Below are positions 1 through 8,763 of a DNA stretch of 64,000 nt, in pieces. Positions within the stretch are counted from its first letter, which is position 1. Each line of letters begins with the position of its first letter. The notes under the pieces are model-generated. The model was not told the origin of the DNA, made no database searches, and saw nothing but the letters and a program-made list of their open reading frames with translations. Origin of the DNA: Streptomyces shenzhenensis (GTDB taxonomy: Bacteria; Actinomycetota; Actinomycetes; Streptomycetales; Streptomycetaceae); NCBI RefSeq assembly GCF_003688995.1, contig NZ_PENI01000033.1:1-64000 (forward strand). The letters run 5' to 3'. Both the position numbers and the translations under genes were made by a program.

Positions 1-178
1 TGACGCGCGGGTCGCGGGCCGCGTACTCGTCGAGGATCGCACCGCAGCCGTCCGGCGAGCAGTCGTCCACCGCGATCACCTCGAAGTCGGCGTACGACTG
101 CTCCAGGACCGAGTCGAGACACTCGCGCAGGAAGCCCTGCACCTTGAAGCACGGGACGATGACGCTGAAGCGGGGCAC
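1..178 (-). CDS. Glycosyltransferase family 2 / teichoic-type transferase, N-terminal fragment
   Basis: Only the first 59 codons are in the window; the gene runs off the left edge. It begins with GTG at 178 and reads MPRFSVIVPCFK, the usual opening of a GT2 (GT-A) domain, almost identical to the starts of the next two genes. It starts 7 nt after the stop of the 733-residue gene, so it is the third member of one minus-strand operon. By analogy with its neighbours it probably continues into a CDP-glycerol glycerophosphotransferase domain, but that part is not visible. Confidence 0.75.
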   Translation of the reverse strand, partial: MPRFSVIVPCFKVQGFLRECLDSVLEQSYADFEVIAVDDCSPDGCGAILDEYAARDPRV

Positions 179-184
179 TGCGGG

Positions 185-2386
185 TCAGCTCCTTGCGAGG
201 GTCACGGCGGCGGGGGCGGGGACGCGCTCCGCGAGCGGGAGCACGGGCGGGAGCGCCTCCGGCGGCTCGCCGAGCAGCACCCGCCGGACCACCCGCTCGG
301 CGGCCCGGCCGTCGTCGAACTGGCAGAACCGCTCCCGGAACGCGGCGCGCAGCGCCCGCGCCTCCGGCCCCGCGTACGTGCCGTCGCGGAAGACGCGCGC
401 CAGTTCCTCGGGCGTGCGCGCCACCGGACCCGGCGGCTCCGCCATCAGGTCGAAGTAGACGCCCCGCGTCTCCCGGTAGACCTCCCAGTCGTCCGCGTAC
501 ACGACGATCGGCCGGTCCAGATTGGCGTAGTCGAACATGATCGACGAGTAGTCGGTGATCAGCGCGTCCGCGGCCAGACAGACGTCCTCGGAGGAGCGGT
601 GCGCGGTGACGTCGATGATCCGGCTGTCCGCCGCTGCCCGCCCGCGGTCGTAGAAGTAGTGGGCGCGCAGCAGCACGACCACGTCCTCGCCGGCCGCCGC
701 GCAGAACGCCTCCAGGTCGAGGCCCGGTTCGAAGCCGGTGTGGTGGTCGCGGTGGGTGGGCGCGTACAGGACGGCCGTGCGGCCCTCGGGCACGCCGAGT
801 TCCCGGCGGACGCGGGCCACGTCCTGCGCGGTCGCCGTGTAGTACACGTCGTTGCGCGGATAGCCGTACTCCAGCGCCTCGTACGAGCCGGGGAAGGCGC
901 GCTCCCACATCTGGGTGGAGTGCCGGTTGGAGGACAGATTGAAGTCCCAGCGGTCGACCCGGCCCAGCAGCTTGGCGAAGCTGCCGGACTGCGCGGCCAC
1001 CACCGGGTACGTCGACTGGTCCACGCCCATCGTCTTCAGCGGGGTGCCGTGCTGGGTCTGGACGTGCACGCTGCCCGGCCGCTTGACGACGCCCTCGGCG
1101 AAGTTGGCGTTGTTGACCAGGTACTTGGCGCGGGCCAGCACCTCCCAGTAGCGGCGGGAGCCGATCACCACGTGGTCCACGTCCGCCGGTACGGCGTGCT
1201 TCTGGCCGGCCTCCACCAGGAACACCGAGCGGATGTGCGGGGCGAGTTCACGGGCCTTGGCGTGGATCGCGGCCGGGCTGCAGGCGTAGCCGCGGCCCCA
1301 GTACGCGCAGTACACGGCGAGCCGCGGGTCGATCGGGCGGCGCAGCTGCGCCCGGTAGTGCAGCCGGGTGCGCAGCCTGCGGGGGCGCGGGACGCGTTCG
1401 GCCGCCCGCGCCGCCGACCGGTTGGCGGTGCGCAGCGCGCAGAACGCCGTGTAGGCGCCCGCCGCCAGCAGCCGGTGCTGGACGCCCAGGCTGCCGGCCG
1501 GCACCCGGTAACCGGCCGGGCGGTGCCGGCGGTACAGACGGTGCGCGCGACGGAAGAAGGCCCGGTGCCCTGAGGGCAGTCGCTCGGGCCGGGAGGCCGT
1601 CTTCAGAACGGTCGCGAAGAGCTGGTCGAACAGCGCCCGGGCCCGCTCGGCGGCCGGCCCCTGCTCGGCGGCCCGGGTCAGCACCAGGTCCACCTGGTCG
1701 AGCAGTTCGCGCTGGTGCTCGCCGGGCAGGTTGAGCCGGCTGCCCTGCCGCCGCAGCCGGTGCCGGACCAGCACCTGGCGCAGCACCGCGACCCGCTCGG
1801 CGGCGAGGGCCGTCAGACCGCCCCAGCCCAGATCCGTGAAGTGGCCGTCGGGAAAGGCGAGTCGGTGCTCGGTGACGAAGGAGCGGCGGTAGGCGGCGCT
1901 CCACGCGGGCAGCGGTACGCCGGTGATCCGCGGCGCGTCGGCGGGGGCGAACGCGCCGCCGGGGGCGGCGGCCAGCAGCGCGGTGGCGGGTTTGCTCGGC
2001 GCGCCCTCCCACCAGGGGGTCCGCTCGTGCTCGAAGTACAGCACGTCCACGTCGCCCGTCTTGCCGAGCCGCGCGTCCAGCGCCGCCAGCGCCCCGGGGA
2101 GGAGCAGGTCGTCGCCGTCCAGGAACAGCAGATAGGTGCCGGACGCGGCTCGCATCCCGGCGTTGCGCGCCCCGCTCAGCCCGGCGGACGGCGGTGAGTG
2201 CACCGGGGTCACCCGGGGGTCCCGCTCGGCGTGCTCCCCGGCGACGTCCGCCGCCGGGGAGCCGGGGGCGTCGCAGACCGGGATCAGCTCCAGGTCGTCG
2301 AAGGACTGGGCGAGGACCGAGTCCAGCGCCTGGGACAGCCGGCCCGCGACCCCGTGGGACGGAACGATGATGCTGAAGCGGGGCAT
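185..2386 (-). CDS. Bifunctional GT2 glycosyltransferase / CDP-glycerol glycerophosphotransferase
   Basis: A 733-residue two-domain protein. Residues 1 to about 230 are a GT2 domain (MPRFSIIVPS, FLDGDD at 89-93). Residues about 360-715 match the CDP-glycerol glycerophosphotransferase (TagF/TagB) family: QTQHGTPLKTMG, YAPTHRDH and DYSSIMFDYANLDRPIVVY are all present. Family role: transfer of polyol phosphate from a CDP-activated donor onto a growing wall teichoic acid chain at the inner membrane face. The first acidic GT2 motif is degenerate here (LIPVCDAPGSP where the paralog has VVDDRSPD), so the GT2 half may have altered activity. It follows the 753-residue paralog by 166 nt. The exact polymer is inferred, not visible. 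Confidence 0.85.
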   Translation of the reverse strand: MPRFSIIVPSHGVAGRLSQALDSVLAQSFDDLELIPVCDAPGSPAADVAGEHAERDPRVTPVHSPPSAGLSGARNAGMRAASGTYLLFLDGDDLLLPGALAALDARLGKTGDVDVLYFEHERTPWWEGAPSKPATALLAAAPGGAFAPADAPRITGVPLPAWSAAYRRSFVTEHRLAFPDGHFTDLGWGGLTALAAERVAVLRQVLVRHRLRRQGSRLNLPGEHQRELLDQVDLVLTRAAEQGPAAERARALFDQLFATVLKTASRPERLPSGHRAFFRRAHRLYRRHRPAGYRVPAGSLGVQHRLLAAGAYTAFCALRTANRSAARAAERVPRPRRLRTRLHYRAQLRRPIDPRLAVYCAYWGRGYACSPAAIHAKARELAPHIRSVFLVEAGQKHAVPADVDHVVIGSRRYWEVLARAKYLVNNANFAEGVVKRPGSVHVQTQHGTPLKTMGVDQSTYPVVAAQSGSFAKLLGRVDRWDFNLSSNRHSTQMWERAFPGSYEALEYGYPRNDVYYTATAQDVARVRRELGVPEGRTAVLYAPTHRDHHTGFEPGLDLEAFCAAAGEDVVVLLRAHYFYDRGRAAADSRIIDVTAHRSSEDVCLAADALITDYSSIMFDYANLDRPIVVYADDWEVYRETRGVYFDLMAEPPGPVARTPEELARVFRDGTYAGPEARALRAAFRERFCQFDDGRAAERVVRRVLLGEPPEALPPVLPLAERVPAPAAVTLARS

Positions 2387-2552
2387 TGCGCTCTTTCTGT
2401 TGTCTTACCTGCCTCCCGGGTCGCCAAGGTCCCGGGACTCAGGCCGTACGGACGCGGCCGGGCCGCCCGGCCGGCCGCCAGGTGGACGGTCGGCTGGGGG
2501 TGGGCCGCGAGGTGCTGCAGGGCATGGGAACTCCCGCCAGGGGAAACGGTGT

Positions 2553-4814
2553 TCAGCGGCCGTCGGTGACGGTGATCGGAACAGCAGGTTTCGGAAGGGT
2601 GACCAGCGGGGAGCCGGTACGTGCCGAGGACGCCGACGGCACCGGATGACGCTCGGCGAGCGGCGTGACCGACGGCAGCCCCGCGGCCTCGCCCAGCACC
2701 ACGTGCCGGACGACCCGTTCGGCGGCCCGGCCGTCGTCGTACGGGCAGAACCGCTCGCGGAACGCGGCCCGCAGCTGGGCCGAGCGCGAGCCGCGCCAGT
2801 GGCCGGTCGTGAAGATGTCGATCAGCTCGTCCTCGCTGCGCGCGTAGGCGCCCGGCGGACGGGAGCGCAGGTCGAAGTAGGTGCCGCGGGCCGCCTCGTA
2901 CGCTTCACGGTCCGGGGCGTACACGACGATCGGCCGGTCCAGGTTGGCGTAGTCGAACATGATCGACGAGTAGTCGGTGACCAGCGCGTCCGACGCGAGA
3001 CACAGGGACTCGACGCTCGGGTGGCCGCTGACGTCGATGACGCGCTCGCCCTCGGCCGGCGGCGCGCCGTGCCCGGGGTGGGCGCGGACCAGCAGCACAT
3101 AGCGGGGGCCGAGCCGGCTGAGCAGGCGCTCCGGGTCGAGCGGCAGGCGCTGGGCGCGCCGGTGGTCGCGGTGCGTGGGCGCGTACAGGATCGCCACCGT
3201 GCCCTCGGGGATGCCGAGCTGCTCACGCAGCCGCGACACGTCCGCCGAGGTCGCCTTCTGGAAGACGTCGTTGCGCGGGTAGCCGTACTCCAGCGTCGTG
3301 TAGCGGCCCGGGCAGACCCGCTCCCAGGTGAGGGTGGAGTGCCGGTTGGCGGACAGGACGTAGTCCCACTTGTCGACGCCGTCGAGGAACGCCCCGAAGT
3401 CCGTGCCGCGGGCGGCGGCCGGGCGGTCCAGCAGATCGAGGCCCATCCGCTTGAGCGGGGTGCCGTGCCGGGTCTGCACACAGACCTGGCCGCGCCGCTT
3501 GACCAGCCGCGGGTCCAGATCGGCGTTGTCCACCAGGAACTTGGCGCGGGCCAGCGCCGTCCAGTAGCCCGCCGAGTCGGGCCGCAGCCGGCGCGTGGCC
3601 GGCGGCACGGTGTGCTGGTGCTCGGGCCGGGCGATCCACGCCGTGCGGATGTGCGGGGCATAGGTGCGGAACGCGGCCTCCAGCGCGCCCGGGTTGCAGC
3701 CGTGACCGCGGCCCCCGTACGCGGCGAACACCGCCCGGTCGGCGCGCACGGGCAGGCACCGCTGGACGCGGTAGTGGAGCCGCAGGGCGGCGGCGCGCAC
3801 CGCCCGGCCCAGGCCCGAGGCGAGCCGTCGCGCGAGCCGGCCCAGGGCCGCCGCCAGCCGGAGCGTGCGGTAGGTGCGGTGCGAGCCCAGCCGGATCAGG
3901 GTGTGCCGCAGCCGGGAGCGCCGCGGGACGGGCGTGCCGGGTGTGCGGTGGCGGAGGTAGTGGGCGCGGGCCCGGCGCAGGAACGCGGCCCGGGTACCGC
4001 GCGGCAGCCGGTCCCGCCTGCCGTACACGGTCGCCAGGTGGTCGACCATGCGCTGGAACAACACCGGCCGCCAGCAGGCGAGTTCGGGCCGCTCGGCGAG
4101 GTAGGCGAAGACCCGGTCGTACTGCTCGAAGACGTCGAAGTGCTTGCGGCTGGTGGTGGAGAGGATGTTGCCGGCGCGGCGCTGCCGGTAGTGCACGCAC
4201 ACCCGGTCCAGGGTCGCGATGGACTGCGCCGACATCAGGGCCGGGAAGGTCCAGGGGGTGTCCTCGTAGTAGCCCGGCGGGAACGTCAGCCGCTCGGCCT
4301 CGACGAACTCCCTGCGGTAGGCCTTGTTCCAGGCGACCATCAGGACGTCCAGCAGCCCCGGCCGGTCCGTCAGCCGGAAGGGGGCCGGGCCCTCCTCGCT
4401 GAGCTGGGCGGCGGCCTTGTTGCGGACCGCCTCGCCCGTCCAGTAGGTGCGCGCGTAGTCGTAGACCAGGACGTCCGGTTCGTCGGTCTCCTTGATCCGG
4501 TCGGCGATCGACTCCAGGGCGTGCGGGGTGAGCGTGTCGTCGCCGTCGAGGAAGATCAGGTAGTCGCCGGTCGCGCACTCCATGCCCGCGTTGCGGGCCC
4601 GGCCCAGGCCCCGGTTCTCGGACAGGTGCACCGGCCGGACCCGCGCGTCGCGCGCCGCGTACTCGTCGATGATCGCCCCGCTCGCGTCCGGTGAGCGGTC
4701 GTCCACGACGATCAGTTCGAGATCCGGGTACGACTGTTCCAGCACCGAGTCCAGACATGCGTGGAGGTACGCCTGGACCTGGTACGCGGGGACAATGACA
4801 CTGAACCTGGGCAC
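2553..4814 (-). CDS. Bifunctional GT2 glycosyltransferase / CDP-glycerol glycerophosphotransferase
   Basis: A 753-residue paralog of the preceding entry with the same order: an N-terminal GT2 domain with intact acidic motifs (VVDDRSPDASG and FLDGDD), then a C-terminal CDP-glycerol glycerophosphotransferase domain (QTRHGTPLKRMG, YAPTHRDH, DYSSIMFDYANLDRPIVVY). The start is GTG at 4814, giving MPRFSVIVPAYQ; an upstream in-frame extension has no such motif. It is probably the first gene of a three-gene minus-strand teichoic-acid transferase operon. It has no signal peptide and is expected at the cytoplasmic membrane. The paralogs probably act on different acceptors or repeat units. Confidence 0.87.
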   Translation of the reverse strand: MPRFSVIVPAYQVQAYLHACLDSVLEQSYPDLELIVVDDRSPDASGAIIDEYAARDARVRPVHLSENRGLGRARNAGMECATGDYLIFLDGDDTLTPHALESIADRIKETDEPDVLVYDYARTYWTGEAVRNKAAAQLSEEGPAPFRLTDRPGLLDVLMVAWNKAYRREFVEAERLTFPPGYYEDTPWTFPALMSAQSIATLDRVCVHYRQRRAGNILSTTSRKHFDVFEQYDRVFAYLAERPELACWRPVLFQRMVDHLATVYGRRDRLPRGTRAAFLRRARAHYLRHRTPGTPVPRRSRLRHTLIRLGSHRTYRTLRLAAALGRLARRLASGLGRAVRAAALRLHYRVQRCLPVRADRAVFAAYGGRGHGCNPGALEAAFRTYAPHIRTAWIARPEHQHTVPPATRRLRPDSAGYWTALARAKFLVDNADLDPRLVKRRGQVCVQTRHGTPLKRMGLDLLDRPAAARGTDFGAFLDGVDKWDYVLSANRHSTLTWERVCPGRYTTLEYGYPRNDVFQKATSADVSRLREQLGIPEGTVAILYAPTHRDHRRAQRLPLDPERLLSRLGPRYVLLVRAHPGHGAPPAEGERVIDVSGHPSVESLCLASDALVTDYSSIMFDYANLDRPIVVYAPDREAYEAARGTYFDLRSRPPGAYARSEDELIDIFTTGHWRGSRSAQLRAAFRERFCPYDDGRAAERVVRHVVLGEAAGLPSVTPLAERHPVPSASSARTGSPLVTLPKPAVPITVTDGR

Positions 4815-4966
4815 GGCACATCCATGGGTCGGTCGGCGCGGGCGTTCTGCCCGGGAACGGCCGATGGAGTGAAGTGGTTACGGTTCGTACGGCAAGTGGG
4901 GGACATCCGGTGAACGCCGAGGGGCGGCCCGGGTCGGCCCGCCCCTCAACAGGTGCCGGTTTTCCG

Positions 4967-5875
4967 TCACTTGACCGCGCCCGCCATGACCCCGGACACG
5001 AACTGCCGCTGGAACGCGAAGAACACCGCCAGCGGGATCACCATCGAGAGGAACGCGCCCGGCGCCAGCACGTCGACGTTGTTGCCGAACTGGCGTACCT
5101 GCGTCTGCAGGGCGACCGTGATCGGCTGCGAGCCCGACTTGGTGAACACCAGCGCGACCAGCATGTCGTTCCACACCCACAGGAACTGGAAGATGCCCAG
5201 GCTGGCGATGGCGGGCCCGCCGAGCGGCATGACCACCCGCGCGAACAGCCGCAGTTCGCCGGCGCCGTCCAGCCGGGCCGCCTCCAGCAGCTCCCTCGGG
5301 ATCTCCGCGAAGAAGTTCCGCAGCAGGAACACGGCGAACGGCAGACCGAAGCCGACATGGAACAGGACCACCCCGAGGATCGACCCGAACAGCCCGATCG
5401 TGCCGAACAGTTCGGCGATCGGGATCAGCGCCACCTGCACGGGCACCACCAGCAGTCCGACCACGGCCAGGAACCACCAGTCGCGGCCCGGGAACTCCAG
5501 CCACGCGAAGGCGTAGCCGGCGAGCGAGCCGATGACGACGACCAGCACCGTCGCCGGGACCGTGATCAGCGCCGTGTTCACCAGGGAGTGGGTGATGTCG
5601 CTGTTCTCCAGCAGCTTCTGGTAGCTGTCGAAGGTGAGCTGGGACGGCTTCGCGAACACGTTCCACCAGCCGTCGGCGCTCATGTCCTCGGGCGCGCGCA
5701 GGGAGGAGAGGAACAGCCCGACGGTCGGCACCAGCCAGAACAGGCCGACGACGATCAGGAAGGCGCGGACCAGCCCGCCGCTCAGCCGCTCCGCGATCCG
5801 TGAGCCGAGCGACCGCCGGGCCTTGACCACCCGGCCGGGTGCCGCCTCGCCGATGCTCTCGGCATGCGTCGTCAT
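4967..5875 (-). CDS. Carbohydrate ABC transporter permease (MalG-type)
   Basis: Inner-membrane permease of 302 residues. The open frame extends further upstream but that part is the shadow of the next permease; the real start is ATG at 5875 (MTTHAESIG), overlapping its stop by 4 nt. Six hydrophobic segments are visible. The cytoplasmic EAA loop (RELLEAARLDGAGELRLFARVVMPL) is the site that contacts the ATPase. It ends in the typical GVMAGAVK. It works with the P2-loop permease (5872-7215) and the lipoprotein at 7223-8611. No ATPase gene is adjacent. Confidence 0.92.
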   Translation of the reverse strand: MTTHAESIGEAAPGRVVKARRSLGSRIAERLSGGLVRAFLIVVGLFWLVPTVGLFLSSLRAPEDMSADGWWNVFAKPSQLTFDSYQKLLENSDITHSLVNTALITVPATVLVVVIGSLAGYAFAWLEFPGRDWWFLAVVGLLVVPVQVALIPIAELFGTIGLFGSILGVVLFHVGFGLPFAVFLLRNFFAEIPRELLEAARLDGAGELRLFARVVMPLGGPAIASLGIFQFLWVWNDMLVALVFTKSGSQPITVALQTQVRQFGNNVDVLAPGAFLSMVIPLAVFFAFQRQFVSGVMAGAVK

Positions 5876-7215
5876 CGCCGCCCCTCCCGCCTCAGCCGGC
5901 GGATGTTGAACCACATCACGGGGATCACCAGCAGCAGCAGGAACACCGCGATGGCGCTGGCGATGCCGGGCCGGTCCTCCGCGAAGCCCTTCCGGTACAG
6001 CTCCAGGGCCAGCACGTTCGCGTCGTCCTGCGAGGAACCCGGCGCGATGATGAACACCAGGTCGAACACCTTCAGCACATTGATCATCAGGGTGACGGTG
6101 ACGACCGCGAGGACCGGTGCGAGCAGGGGCACGGTGATCCGCCGGAACACCTGCCACTCGCCCGCCCCGTCGACCCGCGCGGCCTCCAGCAGTTCCCGGG
6201 GCACCCCCGCGAGCCCGGCCGCGATCAGCACCATCGCGAAACCCGCCCACATCCATACGTACGATCCGATGACGGCCGGGGTCACCAGCGCCGGGCCCAG
6301 CCAGTCGACGCCGTTGTAGGGCGCCTTGAAGTTGTCCGCGGGGAGCCGCAGCCGGGCGCCGTCGGCCGCCGCGGGCAGTGTGAACGTGCCGTCGGCGGCG
6401 GCCTTCGTGGCGGCCACCACCGTGCCGTCCCGCACCGCCTCGATCCTCATTCCGGCGTAGCCGAGTTCGGACGGGTCCGGGGCGCCCGGTGTGCCGACGC
6501 CCTTGCCACGGGTGAAGTCCTGCCAGGTGGTACCGGTGACCTTGCCCGGCTCGGGCTGCGCGGCCCGGGCCGGGCGCGCGTCGCCGGGCAGCTGGTCGGG
6601 GGCGACGCCGACCAGCGGCAGGGTGACCGGGGTGCCGGCGCGGACGGCCGCCGACGTGATGAAGCCGCCGCCGTCCGCCCGCAGCGGCGACTCGCGGCCC
6701 GGGTGCGCCTTCGGGAACGCGGACGACTGGGCGAAGGTGTCGTGCACGCCGACCCACACGGCGTTGGCGACGCCCTTGTCCGGGTCCTGGTCGTACACCA
6801 GCCGGAAGATGATCCCGGCCGCCAGCATCGAGATCGCCATCGGCATGAAGACGACCAGCTTGAACGCTGTTCCCCAGCGCACCCGTTCGGTCAGCACCGC
6901 GAAGACCAGGCCGAGCGCGGTGGACACGGTCGGCGCGAACACCACCCAGATGATGTTGTTCTTCAGCGCGGTGCGGATCCCGTCGTCGTCGAACAGGGCC
7001 CGGTAGTTGTCGAATCCGGCGAATCCGTCGCCCGATGCGTTGCCGAAGCTGCGGACGAGCGAGTACCCGATCGGGTAGACCACGAGCGCGCCGAGCAGCA
7101 CCAGGGCGGGCAGCAGGAAGAGCGCTGCCACGGTCCTGCGGGTGCCGGTCACGCTCTTGCGGCTGCGCGGTGCGGCGGGGGGCGGTGGGCCCCCCGCCGC
7201 GGTGGCCGACGCCAT
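5872..7215 (-). CDS. Carbohydrate ABC transporter permease with large extracytoplasmic insertion (MalF-type)
   Basis: A 447-residue permease, far longer than the usual 290-320. Transmembrane segments lie at about 28-57, 84-108 and 118-140. A hydrophilic block of roughly 140 residues (about 160-300) then precedes the next helix (GSYVWMWAGFAMVLIAAGL), followed by the EAA loop (RELLEAARVDGAGEWQVF). The block sits between TM3 and TM4 outside the cell, the place occupied by the P2 loop of E. coli MalF, which binds the maltose-binding protein. Its later part (RDGTVVAATKAAADGTFTLP) looks like a small beta-sandwich. It overlaps the partner permease by 4 nt. Confidence 0.9.
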   Translation of the reverse strand: MASATAAGGPPPPAAPRSRKSVTGTRRTVAALFLLPALVLLGALVVYPIGYSLVRSFGNASGDGFAGFDNYRALFDDDGIRTALKNNIIWVVFAPTVSTALGLVFAVLTERVRWGTAFKLVVFMPMAISMLAAGIIFRLVYDQDPDKGVANAVWVGVHDTFAQSSAFPKAHPGRESPLRADGGGFITSAAVRAGTPVTLPLVGVAPDQLPGDARPARAAQPEPGKVTGTTWQDFTRGKGVGTPGAPDPSELGYAGMRIEAVRDGTVVAATKAAADGTFTLPAAADGARLRLPADNFKAPYNGVDWLGPALVTPAVIGSYVWMWAGFAMVLIAAGLAGVPRELLEAARVDGAGEWQVFRRITVPLLAPVLAVVTVTLMINVLKVFDLVFIIAPGSSQDDANVLALELYRKGFAEDRPGIASAIAVFLLLLVIPVMWFNIRRLRREGRR

Positions 7216-7222
7216 CGCCGGC

Positions 7223-8611
7223 TCAGCCGCCGTTCCCGTACGCGGCCGCCGCGTCCTTCTCCAGCCGCGCCTGGGCGCCCGCGACGTCCGTCGGGTTCTG
7301 CAGGAAGTCCTGCAGGGCCTTCCACTCGCCCTTGCCGGGCGTGCCGCCGAAGGCCTGCGGCGCCTGGTCGGACATGTCGAAGCGGAAGTCGTCGCCCGAG
7401 GCGATCAGCGCCTTCGCGATCGTGCGCTGCACCTCGTTCGGGTAGGCCGAGTTCGGCACGTTCTTGTTCGGCGAGAGATAGCCGCCGAGCTTCGCCTGGA
7501 TCGTCGCCGCGTCCGGCGAGGCCAGGAAGGTGACCAGCGCCTGCGCCGCCTCGGAGTCCTTCAGGACGACCGCCGCGTCACCGCCGGAGACCACCGGCGC
7601 GGCGGAGCCCACCGCCGGGAACGGGAACACCTTCGCGTCCGTGCCCACCTTCGCCTTGGTCTCACCGATGTTGACCTGCGCGAAGTCGCCCTCGTAGACC
7701 ATCGCCGCCTTGGGCTGGTCGCCGCCGGTGAAGGTCTGGGTGACGGAGGCCGGGAACTCGGTCTGGAGCGCGCCGCTCGCGCCGCCCGCGACATAGTCCT
7801 TCTCGCCCCAGATCTGGGCGAGCGTGGTCAGCGCCTCCTTGACGGAGGGGTCCGTCCACTTGATCTCGTGCCGGGCGAGCCGGTCGTACTTCTCCGGGCC
7901 CGCCTGGGAGAGATAGACGTTCTCGAACCAGTCGGTGAGGGTCCAGCCGTCGGCGCCGCCTACGGAGAACGGCGTGACCCCCGAGTCGTACACCGCCCGC
8001 GCCGTCGTCAGCAGCTCCTGCCAGGTCGTGGGCTCCGTGGCGCCCGCGTTCTCGAACGCCTTGGCGTTGTACCAGATCAGCGACTTGTTGGCGGCCTTGT
8101 AGTAGGCGCCGTACTGCGTGCCGTCGACCTTGCCGATGTCCTGCCAGCCCTGCGTGTAGTTCTCGGCCAGCTCGGCCCGCGCCTGGGGGCCCAGCGGCTT
8201 GGCCCACTTCTTGTCCACCGCCTGCTTGATCGCGCCGGGCTGCGGCAGCAGCGCGACATCCGGCGGCCGGCCGCCCGCGATCTTCGAGCCGAGGAAGTTG
8301 ATGATCGGGTCCTGCGCGGGCACGAAGGTCACCTCGGCGCCCGTGCGCTGCGCGAACTCCGCGAGAACCTGCTTGAAGTTCTTCTGCTCGCCGCCGGTCC
8401 ACACGGCGGCGACCTCCAGGCTCGCGCCGTCCAGCTTCGGCAGGGTGACGCCGCTGCCCTTCTCGCCGGCGCTGCTGCTCGCGCCGCCGCCGGTCTTCTT
8501 GTCGTCGTCGCTGCCCCCGCAGGCGCTGAGTGCGAGCGCCCCCGCGAGGAGCGCGGCGAGTGTGGTGACGGCCCTGTGTGTCCGGATGGTGCTGCTCCTG
8601 CTGCGCATCAC
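7223..8611 (-). CDS. Sugar ABC transporter substrate-binding lipoprotein
   Basis: A 462-residue extracellular solute-binding protein (family 1 type). The N-terminus has basic residues, a hydrophobic stretch and the lipobox LSAC followed by GGSDDDKK, so it should be lipid-anchored on the outer face of the membrane. The mature part has the two-lobe binding-protein pattern (LYYxxK-type and GDxA motifs such as MVYEGDFAQVN). It is the first gene of the importer operon, 7 nt before the long permease. Its sugar cannot be told from sequence; no glycoside hydrolase or dedicated regulator is adjacent. Confidence 0.9.
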   Translation of the reverse strand: MMRSRSSTIRTHRAVTTLAALLAGALALSACGGSDDDKKTGGGASSSAGEKGSGVTLPKLDGASLEVAAVWTGGEQKNFKQVLAEFAQRTGAEVTFVPAQDPIINFLGSKIAGGRPPDVALLPQPGAIKQAVDKKWAKPLGPQARAELAENYTQGWQDIGKVDGTQYGAYYKAANKSLIWYNAKAFENAGATEPTTWQELLTTARAVYDSGVTPFSVGGADGWTLTDWFENVYLSQAGPEKYDRLARHEIKWTDPSVKEALTTLAQIWGEKDYVAGGASGALQTEFPASVTQTFTGGDQPKAAMVYEGDFAQVNIGETKAKVGTDAKVFPFPAVGSAAPVVSGGDAAVVLKDSEAAQALVTFLASPDAATIQAKLGGYLSPNKNVPNSAYPNEVQRTIAKALIASGDDFRFDMSDQAPQAFGGTPGKGEWKALQDFLQNPTDVAGAQARLEKDAAAAYGNGG

Positions 8612-8705
8612 TGCCCCGTTCTCCGTTCGCCGTTGAACGTCCGAGCGCTGTCCCGTGCCGTACGGTCTACGCCCGGCCCCGCGAACGCGGCAAGAGCGCC
8701 TGCGC

Positions 8706-8711
8706 TGTCAA
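8706..8711 (-). promoter_or_regulatory. Possible -35 element of the sugar importer operon
   Basis: On the minus strand a consensus TTGACA lies about 95 nt upstream of the lipoprotein start. No good -10 sits 16-18 nt downstream (GCGTTC is the best), so this is a weak promoter call. The 152-bp spacer (8612-8763) also separates this operon from the upstream FHA gene on the same strand. Confidence 0.3.
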
Positions 8712-8763
8712 CCGGCTGATCGTGACCGGCTCGTGACGGGGCGTGCGGGCACGGCACCCCTGA

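Noticed and set aside
599..1573. Long plus-strand open frames opposite the transferase genes (and similar long antisense frames across the window)
   Set aside because: At this GC content antisense frames stay open by chance. They have Arg/Pro/Ala-rich, motif-free products and lie over genes with clear domains.
8612..8763. LacI-type operator upstream of the first sugar importer
   Set aside because: Only partial symmetry around GAGCGC was found, not a clear palindrome, and no regulator gene is adjacent.
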